Below, in pieces: positions 56,155 to 63,511 of a DNA stretch of 64,000 bases. The translations under genes were made by a program, and so were the position numbers. Source of the stretch: a virus; the IMG/VR virus record IMGVR_UViG_3300024999_000029, positions 248,001 through 312,000 of that record; one strand, written 5' to 3'. The notes under the pieces are model-generated. The model did no database searches and had not been told where the DNA came from. It saw nothing but the letters and a program-made list of their open reading frames with translations. The first letter of the stretch is position 1. The number at the start of each line of letters is the position of its first letter.

Positions 56155-56484
56155 ATGGAGTTAAAAGAAAATATTTTAGGTCAATTACATATATATTACG
56201 AATCAGTAAGTAGTGACTGTAAACCTATGGCTTTTTTCCCTATTCAAGAACGATATGTTGAAGAAATAAAAAACTATGTTTTCTCTCGGAAATTAAACAT
56301 CCATATTGAACCTTTATCAGATGGTTGGTTTACTATTTATATATATAAATATGATTATTTAATTCATATTATAGAAAATTTGCCCCAAAAACCACAAACT
56401 CCCTATGACCATTGGGTTATAGGAAAAGCCTGTGGCTATTCAGATTCAGCTATTGGTGAGTTTATCAAGTCAAAATTTAAGTAA
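56155..56484 (+). CDS. Hypothetical protein
   Basis: 109 residues with a C-terminal YDHWVIGKACGYSDSAIGEF (about 82-101), a recurrent helical signature in small phage and mobile-element proteins (from memory). GAAAGGTAG site. Function unknown. Confidence 0.5.
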   Translation: MELKENILGQLHIYYESVSSDCKPMAFFPIQERYVEEIKNYVFSRKLNIHIEPLSDGWFTIYIYKYDYLIHIIENLPQKPQTPYDHWVIGKACGYSDSAIGEFIKSKFK

Positions 56485-56521
56485 TTATTGTGTTACAATT
56501 AGAGCATTTTTTTCAACATAC

Positions 56522-56549
56522 TTGACATATAACCATGCTATGGTATAAT
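56522..56549 (+). promoter_or_regulatory. Promoter of RNA-repeat/toxin locus 1
   Basis: TTGACA, 16-nt spacer, TATAAT. From the -35 through about 50 nt downstream it is nearly the same as the promoter region at 62013 (shared GCTATGGTATAATTAAATTA). Confidence 0.85.
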
Positions 56550-56555
56550 TAAATT

Positions 56556-56714
56556 AAGGTAGAATAAAATATCTTATGTAGTTTATATAATATCTGTCGG
56601 GATGGAGACGAAAAACTCATTCTCATTGGTCGGGATGAAGACCTAAAACTCATTCCCATTGCAGAGTGAACTGCTAAAAATCAGTAAAAGATGGCTTAGG
56701 TCATCTTTTTACTT
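56556..56714 (+). ncRNA. Candidate type III antitoxin RNA with tandem repeats
   Basis: Two exact-length 33-nt repeats, 56596-56628 and 56629-56661 (29 of 33 positions equal; both start GTCGGGATG and end CCATTG or TCATTG), then a degenerate third copy to about 56694. A terminator follows: GTAAAAGATG (56684-56693) pairs with CATCTTTTTAC, loop GCTTAGGT. Promoter, tandem RNA repeats, leaky terminator and then a toxin gene is type III toxin-antitoxin architecture. Transcript ends are estimated. Confidence 0.65.
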
Positions 56715-56730
56715 TTAATAGGAGATACAT

Positions 56731-57447
56731 ATGACAGAAGAAAAAAGTTTTAAAAAACGTGTAAAAGATGAAATTATAAATGGTGCAAAGATTTATAAGG
56801 AAAATTTTGTGGATTATGAATATCTTATATGTTCAGAAGCTTTTACTGCTAAAGAATTTTATACTATTGACGCAAAAGAAGATAATTATCAACATTTAAC
56901 TGGAGTTAATTCCTTAATTGCATCAAAAGATTTTTTTAACAAGTCATATGATAAAACTCTTCAAGAATCTGATTTTGATTTTAATAAGCGTGGGCAAAGT
57001 GAAAAATCAGTAAAAGGTTCTGTAAGAAGAAAAATTAGTGTTTTGCCTAATATTATACATATTTTTGAGAATGGTACATTAGTAGAAGAAAATCTTATAA
57101 AAAATCAAATTAAATGTTCTTTTGCAACCACCGATAAGAAATGTACATTAGGCTTTATTGACTTGACAAAATCAAGACCTATGTCTTTACTTAAAGGTGA
57201 CGAGATTGACAATACAAAAGCTAAAAACATTGACTTGCTTTTAAGGAAGCATATATCCAAAGATAAATTTAATGAAATTATAATTGGTGATTTTGTCGCA
57301 TTGCAAAAATATAGAGAAAACATAGAAGCGTTTTTAGATGAAAAAATTATAACGGAACTAGATAAAATGAAAGTACTCTTAGTCAAACAGGAATTACAAG
57401 AAGCTCAAGAGCAAGTTGCTTCGGGCGAATATGTAAGACCTCTCTGA
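56731..57447 (+). CDS. Candidate type III toxin, PBECR4-like
   Basis: 238 residues, ATG after AGGAGATA. The core EYLICSEAFTAKEFYTIDAK, NYQHLTGVNSLIASKDFF, SVRRKISVLPNIIHIF and KCSFATTDKKCTLGFID resembles PBECR4, a predicted nuclease domain of the barnase/EndoU/colicin E5/RelE group; this is recalled, not searched. H88 in the HLTGV segment, K121/R124/R125 and T158 are plausible active residues. It is longer than known type III toxins and unlike ToxN. Placement behind the repeat RNA suggests an RNase held by that RNA. Confidence 0.5.
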   Translation: MTEEKSFKKRVKDEIINGAKIYKENFVDYEYLICSEAFTAKEFYTIDAKEDNYQHLTGVNSLIASKDFFNKSYDKTLQESDFDFNKRGQSEKSVKGSVRRKISVLPNIIHIFENGTLVEENLIKNQIKCSFATTDKKCTLGFIDLTKSRPMSLLKGDEIDNTKAKNIDLLLRKHISKDKFNEIIIGDFVALQKYRENIEAFLDEKIITELDKMKVLLVKQELQEAQEQVASGEYVRPL

Positions 57448-57478
57448 GTGGAGTTAAAAATTTGTCAAATTTAAGTAA

Positions 57479-57492
57479 ATTAAAAATATAAA
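57479..57492 (+). promoter_or_regulatory. AT-rich intergenic motif before Tal
   Basis: ATTAAAAATATAAA, followed by a stem-loop (57506-57530) and the AAAGAGGTGA of the Tal gene, the same order as before the tape measure gene. Confidence 0.45.
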
Positions 57493-57505
57493 TAAATCAG
57501 CATGA

Positions 57506-57530
57506 AGAGAGGAAAACACCTCTCTTTTAT
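57506..57530 (+). terminator. Stem-loop before Tal
   Basis: 7-bp stem AGAGAGG / CCTCTCT, loop AAAACA, then TTTATT. Confidence 0.6.
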
Positions 57531-57552
57531 TATATAAAAAAGAGGTGAAATA

Positions 57553-60435
57553 ATGAATTTTACATATGATCTTTTTAATCGCATTGAAGCAATCCAAATA
57601 ATTCTCTGTAAAAATAACTTAGAAAAAGTTGGTGTCTTAGGTTTAGCATACGATAAAAAAGCAATATTGAGGCTTACGGACTTCTCGGAAATTTCTTTTA
57701 CATATCCTCAAAAAGTTGATAATAAAACAACTCAATATTATAATGATATTAAAACTAAAAAAATAATTTATGTTCCAGAGTTAGGTTATTTTAGACTTGA
57801 AAAAGTAAAGATTGAATCGGATGGCATCAGGGAGGTAAAAAATTGTGTTGGTTATTCTATTCAGATAGAATTAAAAAATAAACAATTAGTTAATTTCTCA
57901 GGTACGTATAAACTATATGACAGTTTAAAACCCCAAGAAAGTTTGATGGGTATTCTTATAGATTATTTTCCAAATTGGAGTATTAATGAGGTTGATGAGA
58001 ATCTTTGGAACATCTATCGTACATATGACATTTCAGAGAAGGATATCTATTCATTTTTAATGGATGATTTAATGACCTCATTTAATTGCGTGGTACTATT
58101 TGATATTATGAATCGTAAAATAAGTGTCAAAGAATTAGGAAATGTATCTAAAGAAACTGATATATATATTAGTTTTGATAATCTTATTAAGTCAGCAGAA
58201 ATTGAAGAATTGTCGGATGAAATTTGCAGTTCACTGAGGGTGAGGGGTGGATCGGAAAGTACTGACATCAGGAGTGTAAACCCGAATGGAACTGACACTA
58301 TTTATAATATAAACTATTATAAAACACTTGAGTATATGAGCCAGAGTCTAATAGATGCTTTAAATGCATATGAAATAAAATATAATAGTAATAAGACTAC
58401 ATATTCAACAAAATTAACACAAATTAAAGATAAGAATACTATTTTAATAACCAAAAATGGAGAATTAGATACACTCAATACTCAGATGGATGTGCTTGTA
58501 GCAACAAAAATGGTTAAAATACAAGGCGGTTTATCATTAACTGAAATAAATTCTCAAATATCTTCAAAACAATCTGAGATAAATACAAAAAATAATGAGA
58601 TAACGGGAATAAAAAATGAGATTGCGGTATTGCAAAGCAATCTAAATGATATAGTAGTTCAATTAAAATTCAGTAATAATTTTACAGTAGATCAATTAAA
58701 AGAGTTGGACAATTTTTTAATTGAATCCACATATACCGACTCAACATTTATAGTTGTAGACAGTATGACGGAAGTGCAGAAGCAAGAGAAAATGCAAGAA
58801 TTATATGATTATGCTAGTACTATATTAACACGACTGTCTCAACCAAGATTTTCTTTTAGTATTTCTAGTGCAAACTTTGTTTTTCTAAAAGAGTATGAAA
58901 GTTTTATGAAACAATTAGAATTAGGGTGTTTAATTAAAACTGAATTAAGAGAAGATTATATAGTAACACCAATTTTACTTGAAATTGAGATTGATTTTGA
59001 ACAGGATGATAATTTTAATCTTCGTTTCGGGAATAGATATAAGCTGAGTGACAACACGTTTACTCTAGCCGATATAATGAGTCAAACTACACAAAGTTCA
59101 AGCACTATAAGTTTTGAAAAGTATACTTATAAAGATTGGTATAAAAACAGTAAAGATTCGGTTAGTACGTTCATCGAAAGTGCCTTAAATGCTTCCGTAA
59201 ACAATATCAAATCCTCCGATAACCAGGATATCTTAATAGATCAGCATGGCATGCGCTGTAGACAATTCGATACAAGTACTAATGCATTTAAACCTGAACA
59301 ACTTTGGATAGTCAATAACATGATCTCGATGTCTAATGATGGATTTTCTAACACAGGTAAGATTGCAATCGGTAAAATTATAGATGATCGTTACGGAGAA
59401 ATTTGGGGTATAGCCGCACCTCTATTAGCAGGAAAAATTCTTACGGGCAACAACCTTCGCATAGAGAATTCAAAAAATAGTTTTGTACTGGATGAAAATG
59501 GTTGTGTGCTTACAGATGCAAAATTCACTCTCCAAACATCTAATGGAAAAGGCAAAATTATTTTAGACCCCACATTAGGTATAAGAATACAAGGAAATAC
59601 AGGGGGTACTTTTGTAGATAAATTTTATGTAGACTCTTTGGGGAATGTGAAATTTTCAGGAGAATTGTCAGCTGCTACTGGAACTTTCAGTGGAACTGTT
59701 CAAGCAGGTAGTATTATATCAAGTACTATCACTGGAGGAACAATCTCTATCGGTTCTAATTTTAGTGTTAATTCTAGTGGAATAATTACAGCTACAGGAG
59801 CTAATATTTCTGGTAATATAACTGCGAATGCTTTAACTGCAAATGCCACTATACAATCTCCAATTGTTACTGGTGGAACAATAAAAACTTCAAGCAGTGG
59901 ACAAAGAATTGAATTAAGTTCCAACAAACTACAAGCATTTGATTCAAATGGCATATCAAGAATAAAATTTGAGCCAGTAACTACTTCTGAAGTAAATTAT
60001 TATGAATTACAATTTCAAGGACAAAGTGGTAGTCAACAAGGAAGTATATCTGGAACAGATAATCAACTTAATATTGTTGGTCATAATGCACTTGTCTTAA
60101 ATGGTGGTAATGATAAGGTGTATTTTACTTCAGATGTCGATTTTCAAGGTAATATTGCTTATATTAATACGATTGAACCAGATGTTGCATTAGCTATTAA
60201 TGGAATATTAGGACATACTGGTTCTAGAATAGGATTTTTTGGAGTAGATCCAGCTATACAACAAACAGCTTCATTATTAGGCGATAAATTTACAACTGAA
60301 ACAGCAGACCTTACTTACGGCAGTATTGAGGTTTCCATGTTGACTCATTTAAAATCTGACGTAGGAAATTTGTATAATAAAGTTAATGGTATATTGACTA
60401 AATTGGCAGAATATGGATTATTTGAATTAGAATAA
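57553..60435 (+). CDS. Tail-associated tip protein (Tal)
   Basis: 960 residues. The N-terminal ~330 residues match the gp27-like hub domains of Tal/prophage endopeptidase-tail proteins (GVLGLAYDKKAILRLTDFSE; YDISEKDIYSFLMDDL; SSLRVRGGSE). A coiled coil follows (about 265-370), then a beta-rich shaft with collagen-like alternation (SAATGTFSGTVQAGSIISST) and a C-terminal module (790-870) that is duplicated in the next gene. The end is helical. No peptidase motif is seen, so it may be structural. Dit is the expected partner. Confidence 0.8.
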   Translation: MNFTYDLFNRIEAIQIILCKNNLEKVGVLGLAYDKKAILRLTDFSEISFTYPQKVDNKTTQYYNDIKTKKIIYVPELGYFRLEKVKIESDGIREVKNCVGYSIQIELKNKQLVNFSGTYKLYDSLKPQESLMGILIDYFPNWSINEVDENLWNIYRTYDISEKDIYSFLMDDLMTSFNCVVLFDIMNRKISVKELGNVSKETDIYISFDNLIKSAEIEELSDEICSSLRVRGGSESTDIRSVNPNGTDTIYNINYYKTLEYMSQSLIDALNAYEIKYNSNKTTYSTKLTQIKDKNTILITKNGELDTLNTQMDVLVATKMVKIQGGLSLTEINSQISSKQSEINTKNNEITGIKNEIAVLQSNLNDIVVQLKFSNNFTVDQLKELDNFLIESTYTDSTFIVVDSMTEVQKQEKMQELYDYASTILTRLSQPRFSFSISSANFVFLKEYESFMKQLELGCLIKTELREDYIVTPILLEIEIDFEQDDNFNLRFGNRYKLSDNTFTLADIMSQTTQSSSTISFEKYTYKDWYKNSKDSVSTFIESALNASVNNIKSSDNQDILIDQHGMRCRQFDTSTNAFKPEQLWIVNNMISMSNDGFSNTGKIAIGKIIDDRYGEIWGIAAPLLAGKILTGNNLRIENSKNSFVLDENGCVLTDAKFTLQTSNGKGKIILDPTLGIRIQGNTGGTFVDKFYVDSLGNVKFSGELSAATGTFSGTVQAGSIISSTITGGTISIGSNFSVNSSGIITATGANISGNITANALTANATIQSPIVTGGTIKTSSSGQRIELSSNKLQAFDSNGISRIKFEPVTTSEVNYYELQFQGQSGSQQGSISGTDNQLNIVGHNALVLNGGNDKVYFTSDVDFQGNIAYINTIEPDVALAINGILGHTGSRIGFFGVDPAIQQTASLLGDKFTTETADLTYGSIEVSMLTHLKSDVGNLYNKVNGILTKLAEYGLFELE
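59923..60152 (+). repeat. Tal C-terminal module, duplicated downstream (copy 1)
   Basis: 230 nt with near-identical DNA at 60670-60899. A second repeated piece, 60372-60425 (Tal end), recurs at 61089-61142. Both copies keep the same order, so a segment of the Tal 3' end was copied and then interrupted. Confidence 0.85.
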
Positions 60436-60465
60436 GGGATATTAATTAATATCCCTTTATTTTCA
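60434..60465 (+). terminator. Terminator after Tal
   Basis: Perfect 10-bp stem AAGGGATATT / AATATCCCTT, loop AATT, then TATTTTC. Overlaps the Tal stop. Confidence 0.8.
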
Positions 60466-60496
60466 TTAATTATATTATATTTTTATTTATGAAATA

Positions 60497-60524
60497 TTGA
60501 CAAATCTACCCAATGTGGTATACT
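60497..60524 (+). promoter_or_regulatory. Promoter of secreted chimera
   Basis: TTGACA, 16-nt spacer, TATACT, 44 nt before the ATG. Confidence 0.75.
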
Positions 60525-60567
60525 AAAAGTATAATAAAATTATATTTAATAATATTGGAGGTATATC

Positions 60568-61083
60568 ATGAAAAAATATAAACAATTTATCATAGGACTT
60601 TTACTTGGTTCATTATTATTTTCCACACTGGGAGTATTCGCTGCCAATGAATTAATAAATATTAAATTAAACAAACTACAAGCATTTGATTCAAATGGCA
60701 TATCAAGAATAAAATTTGAGCCAGTAACTACTTCTGGAGTAAATTACTATGAATTGCAGTTCTTTGGTCAAGGTGGGAATGAAGAAGGGATAATATCTGG
60801 AACTAATGGGAAACTTAATATTGTAGGTCGTAACAAACTTATTTTAGATGGTGGTAATGATAAGGTGTATTTTACTTCAGATGTCGATTTTCAAGGTAAG
60901 AACCTTAACTTTAGTAATGCAACGGTTAATGGATTAGACACAAATTCACATCTTCAAAAAAATCACAATCATGGAATTAAACCAGGAACAAAATTGGCTA
61001 TTACTGATGGACGAGGGAAAATTACAGGATATGTTGAATGGACTGAGGATGGAGGTTTTACTCATTCTCATAATATAGAATAA
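60568..61083 (+). CDS. Secreted protein with duplicated Tal module
   Basis: 171 residues. Signal peptide 1-26 (MKKYKQFIIGLLLGSLLFST, cleavage near VFAANE). Residues 34-112 copy the Tal C-terminal module (LQAFDSNGISRIKFEPVTTS, VYFTSDVDFQG). The C-terminal ~45 residues are His/Gly-rich (NHNHGIKPG; FTHSHNIE) and not from Tal. It has its own promoter and a strong AATATTGGAGG site. A tail-tip domain exported by the lysogen could block the phage receptor (inference); otherwise a surface protein of unknown role. Confidence 0.7.
   Translation: MKKYKQFIIGLLLGSLLFSTLGVFAANELINIKLNKLQAFDSNGISRIKFEPVTTSGVNYYELQFFGQGGNEEGIISGTNGKLNIVGRNKLILDGGNDKVYFTSDVDFQGKNLNFSNATVNGLDTNSHLQKNHNHGIKPGTKLAITDGRGKITGYVEWTEDGGFTHSHNIE
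60670..60899 (+). repeat. Tal C-terminal module (copy 2)
   Basis: Counterpart of 59923-60152, same length. The few differences cluster in the middle (the GQSGSQQGS region). The linked 54-nt piece at 61089-61142 lies just past the stop of the chimera and is now non-coding. Confidence 0.85.
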
Positions 61084-61152
61084 TTGACTATAATAAAGTT
61101 AATGGTATATTGACTAAATTGGCAGAATATGGATTATTTGAAATAGTTGATT

Positions 61153-61180
61153 AATAGGGGTGTTGAATATCCCCTATTTT
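61153..61180. terminator. Bidirectional terminator
   Basis: Perfect 8-bp stem AATAGGGG / CCCCTATT, with T-run on the + side. The downstream arm overlaps the stop of the - strand gene, so it serves both converging genes. Confidence 0.75.
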
Positions 61181-61923
61181 AATAATGGTAAAACATTTTG
61201 AGTATAATAATTATATGGGATATAATAATGCAGAACATCTTCAGAATCAGTATATGTTGTAAATGGTATGTTATTTATTAATATATCTCCTTCTTGTATT
61301 TTATGAATAGCTTTGGCTTTAGAAGCCGACCTCATACTCTTATCTTTTTTTATATTTTCTAATTGTGTTAAATCTTTTTTATACAAACTCAAAGTATCAT
61401 TATCTTTATTTATTTTAGTGGTATATCCTACAGCAAGTTGTTTACCGCTATATTTATCAGGCTTAACATATTGGTTATATTTACTTCCTATATACCTAGT
61501 AGGCACATACTGACCGCCATCAATATACACTATGGGTAATCCATCAGAAGTTTTCTCAACATTTTTATTACGAGATTGTTCATAAGGATTAAGTGTTTTA
61601 ATATCTACTTTATCAATTTGTTCAGTTTCATAAACACCTTGAGTTACAGTAATATTCTCAGTTACACGAGCTATTTCTATATGACCGTTGGTTTGATTAA
61701 AAACAACTGGAATTTTTAAAACTTTACCAATATCTCCCAATTTCATATAGGTATAATCATTTATATTATAACCTTCAACGGCTACTTGCTCTCCATTAAA
61801 GAATATAGGATATTGATTTAGTTTGATAGTCAGTCCTAATTCATTAGTGGCAAATACTCCCAGAGTAGAAAATAATACTGAACCAATTAAAAATCCTACA
61901 GTAAATTGCTTATATTTTTTCAT
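61174..61923 (-). CDS. Secreted stalk-domain (copper amine oxidase N-like) protein
   Basis: 249 residues on the minus strand, the only gene so oriented. The start at 61923 has GGAGG 7 nt upstream; an in-frame ATG at 62019 lies upstream of its promoter. Signal peptide MKKYKQFTVGFLIGSVLFST, nearly the same as that of the 60568 protein. Residues about 32-85 (LNQYPIFFNGEQVAVEGYNI, YMKLGDIGKVLKIPV) match the stalk domain of the copper amine oxidase N-terminal-like family in Firmicutes exoproteins. C-terminal part is Lys/Tyr-rich. Likely lysogenic-conversion cargo. Confidence 0.7.
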   Translation of the reverse strand: MKKYKQFTVGFLIGSVLFSTLGVFATNELGLTIKLNQYPIFFNGEQVAVEGYNINDYTYMKLGDIGKVLKIPVVFNQTNGHIEIARVTENITVTQGVYETEQIDKVDIKTLNPYEQSRNKNVEKTSDGLPIVYIDGGQYVPTRYIGSKYNQYVKPDKYSGKQLAVGYTTKINKDNDTLSLYKKDLTQLENIKKDKSMRSASKAKAIHKIQEGDILINNIPFTTYTDSEDVLHYYIPYNYYTQNVLPLLK

Positions 61924-61966
61924 AATAACCTCCAAAAATTTAATAATTATAGTTTGTTTTATTTTC

Positions 61967-61994
61967 AGTATATCATACTGGTCGAATTTGTCAA
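61967..61994 (-). promoter_or_regulatory. Promoter of secreted stalk-domain gene
   Basis: Minus-strand TTGACA (61989-61994), 16-nt spacer, TATACT (61967-61972). It stands back to back with the promoter of RNA-repeat locus 2. Confidence 0.75.
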
Positions 61995-62012
61995 TATTTT
62001 TGTCGTTAAGAC

Positions 62013-62040
62013 TTGACATGGTATTATGCTATGGTATAAT
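62013..62040 (+). promoter_or_regulatory. Promoter of RNA-repeat/toxin locus 2
   Basis: TTGACA, 16-nt spacer, TATAAT. Shares more than 20 consecutive bases around and after the -10 with the locus 1 promoter. Confidence 0.85.
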
Positions 62041-62046
62041 TAAATT

Positions 62047-62254
62047 AAGGACAGAATAAAATAACTTGTAATAGGAAACCCCTTGCCTGATAGTAGGGAT
62101 CTGAACAAACACGCTTCACAATGTGCGGCAAAGAAACATTGTTAATACAAAAGTGCTTCACAATGTGCATTAAATTACATTGTTGATACAAACACGCTTC
62201 ACAATGTGCGGCAAAGAAACATTGTAAGAAAGCCTTTTATGGGCTTTCTTTTAT
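62047..62254 (+). ncRNA. Type III antitoxin RNA with tandem repeats
   Basis: Three tandem repeats starting at 62106, 62148 and 62189 (units of 42 and 41 nt, the third running to about 62225), each built around GCTTCACAATGTGC and ending in ACATTGT. The first and third are almost the same and the second is diverged. The last repeat runs into a terminator, AAGAAAGCC / GGCTTTCTT (62226-62250). Unit length and copy number fit known type III antitoxins. Transcript ends are estimated. Confidence 0.8.
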
Positions 62255-62265
62255 ATGAGGTACAA

Positions 62266-62793
62266 ATGAAAAAGAATGCCATATATTTTGGAAATAAAGA
62301 CATATATCAAAAAATTAGAAATGCTGGTGGAGTATGGAATGATTCTAAAGATAGACCTATTGTATGCTTGCTAGAATCAACAGAAACAATAGGCTTGTAT
62401 TGGGCTATTCCAGTGGGGAATTGGGAGCATCGAGATCAGACAGCTAAAAATAGAATTGAGAAATATGTGTCTTACCCAAAATCAGATTTAAGGTCGTGTT
62501 ACTATCATGTCGGCAAGACTAATGAAAAATCAATTTTCTTTATAAGTGATGTTATCCCTATAGCTAAAAAATACATAGATAGAGAATATAAAGGGTTTGA
62601 CAAAAAGTTGTATGTAATTAAAAATAAAAAACTCATACAATCTTTAGAAGAAAAATTAACAAGGATTTTAGCTTTTGAAGCTACAAATAATAATTATTTT
62701 AGACAACGTATTACTGATGTTAAACATGTGTTGATTGAAGAATTAGAACTAGAAAATACATTCGGAAAAGTTGCACCAATCAAAGAGGAATAA
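62266..62793 (+). CDS. Type III toxin, ToxN/CptN/TenpN superfamily
   Basis: 175 residues from the ATG after GAGG, just past the terminator of the repeat RNA; an upstream in-frame ATG (62206) lies inside the repeats. GGVWNDSKDRPIVCLLES, YWAIPVGNWEHRDQTAKNRI, YHVGKTNEKSIFFISDVIPI and KKYIDREY fit the type III endoribonuclease superfamily, probably the CptN branch (recalled). The partner RNA repeats would bind and inhibit it. Such systems stabilise replicons or abort phage infection; here it would protect the lysogen. Confidence 0.75.
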   Translation: MKKNAIYFGNKDIYQKIRNAGGVWNDSKDRPIVCLLESTETIGLYWAIPVGNWEHRDQTAKNRIEKYVSYPKSDLRSCYYHVGKTNEKSIFFISDVIPIAKKYIDREYKGFDKKLYVIKNKKLIQSLEEKLTRILAFEATNNNYFRQRITDVKHVLIEELELENTFGKVAPIKEE

Positions 62794-62805
62794 CTTACAT
62801 AATTC

Positions 62806-62832
62806 AGACCTCAACCTAGAGGTCTTTTTCAT
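62806..62832 (+). terminator. Terminator after type III toxin
   Basis: 7-bp stem AGACCTC / GAGGTCT, loop AACCTA, TTTTTC. A second hairpin, AGACATC / GGTGTCT with TTTTTATTTTG, follows at 62864-62891. Confidence 0.75.
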
Positions 62833-62932
62833 GTAATCAAATGGTACTTTTATTGAGTTATTTAGACATCTAAGAAGGTGTCTTTTTATTTTGTTTATAA
62901 ATAAAAATATAATTATAGAAAGGATTTAAAAC

Positions 62933-63097
62933 ATGGATAACAAAAAAATCACAGACACATTAATGAACATTCACAGTACTCTTAACATTGTAGAAGTTAA
63001 AGGCAAACAGAATTTAACTTATCTAGTAGGTTGCATGAATGCAATAGAAAGTTTAGTACAAGAGATTTTAAATGAAAATGAAAACAAGTCTGAATAA
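62933..63097 (+). CDS. Small hypothetical protein
   Basis: 54 residues (MDNKKITDTLMNIHSTLNIV), helical, ATG after GAAAGGA. The AT-rich motif variant AAATAAAAATATAA (62899-62912) lies upstream, as for structural genes. Possibly a small baseplate component. Confidence 0.5.
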   Translation: MDNKKITDTLMNIHSTLNIVEVKGKQNLTYLVGCMNAIESLVQEILNENENKSE

Positions 63098-63113
63098 AAG
63101 GATGGTGATATAA

Positions 63114-63461
63114 ATGGCTATAAATGATTTATATACGTTAGAACAGATACAATTTATCGGGGGGTCGACTATGATGCTTGAATATTCAGTGTATGATTCA
63201 GATGGGTTGCCCGTAGATCTCAATGGTGCAACTTGCCAAATGAAATTACGCAGATATGGTTCATTTGGAAGTGATGCAGTATTAACAAAAGATGGTACTA
63301 TAATTACTTCTACAGATAATAATGTCTTTCAAGTGATTTTAAGTACAGCCGATACGCTTAGTTTGTACGGTAAATTCACACAACAAGTTATTGTTACTGA
63401 TATGAGTAGTAAACAGTTCCGTTTCCAAGGCATAATCGTTATAGATAAGTCAGTGACTTAA
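63114..63461 (+). CDS. Baseplate upper protein-like (BppU N-domain)
   Basis: 115 residues with IQFIGGSTMMLEYSVYDSDG, LNGATCQMKLRRYG and FRFQGIIVIDK, the single beta-sandwich seen at the N-terminus of BppU-type baseplate proteins (a D-x-x-G-x-P-x-D-L-x-G-A-T motif). ATG after GGATGGTGA. Probably joins fibres to the tail tip. Confidence 0.6.
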   Translation: MAINDLYTLEQIQFIGGSTMMLEYSVYDSDGLPVDLNGATCQMKLRRYGSFGSDAVLTKDGTIITSTDNNVFQVILSTADTLSLYGKFTQQVIVTDMSSKQFRFQGIIVIDKSVT

Positions 63462-63469
63462 TTTTAAAA

Positions 63470-63481
63470 ATTAAAATATAA
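63470..63481 (+). promoter_or_regulatory. AT-rich intergenic motif (first of two)
   Basis: ATTAAAATATAA. A second copy lies 30 nt downstream in the same short gap. Confidence 0.4.
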
Positions 63482-63511
63482 TGAAGAAAATTTTTAAAAA
63501 AGAGCTATTAA

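Noticed and set aside
56596-56661. CRISPR-like direct repeats (also 62106-62225)
   Set aside because: The units are contiguous, without spacers, and lie between a promoter and a terminator ahead of a toxin gene. Type III antitoxin repeats explain them better.
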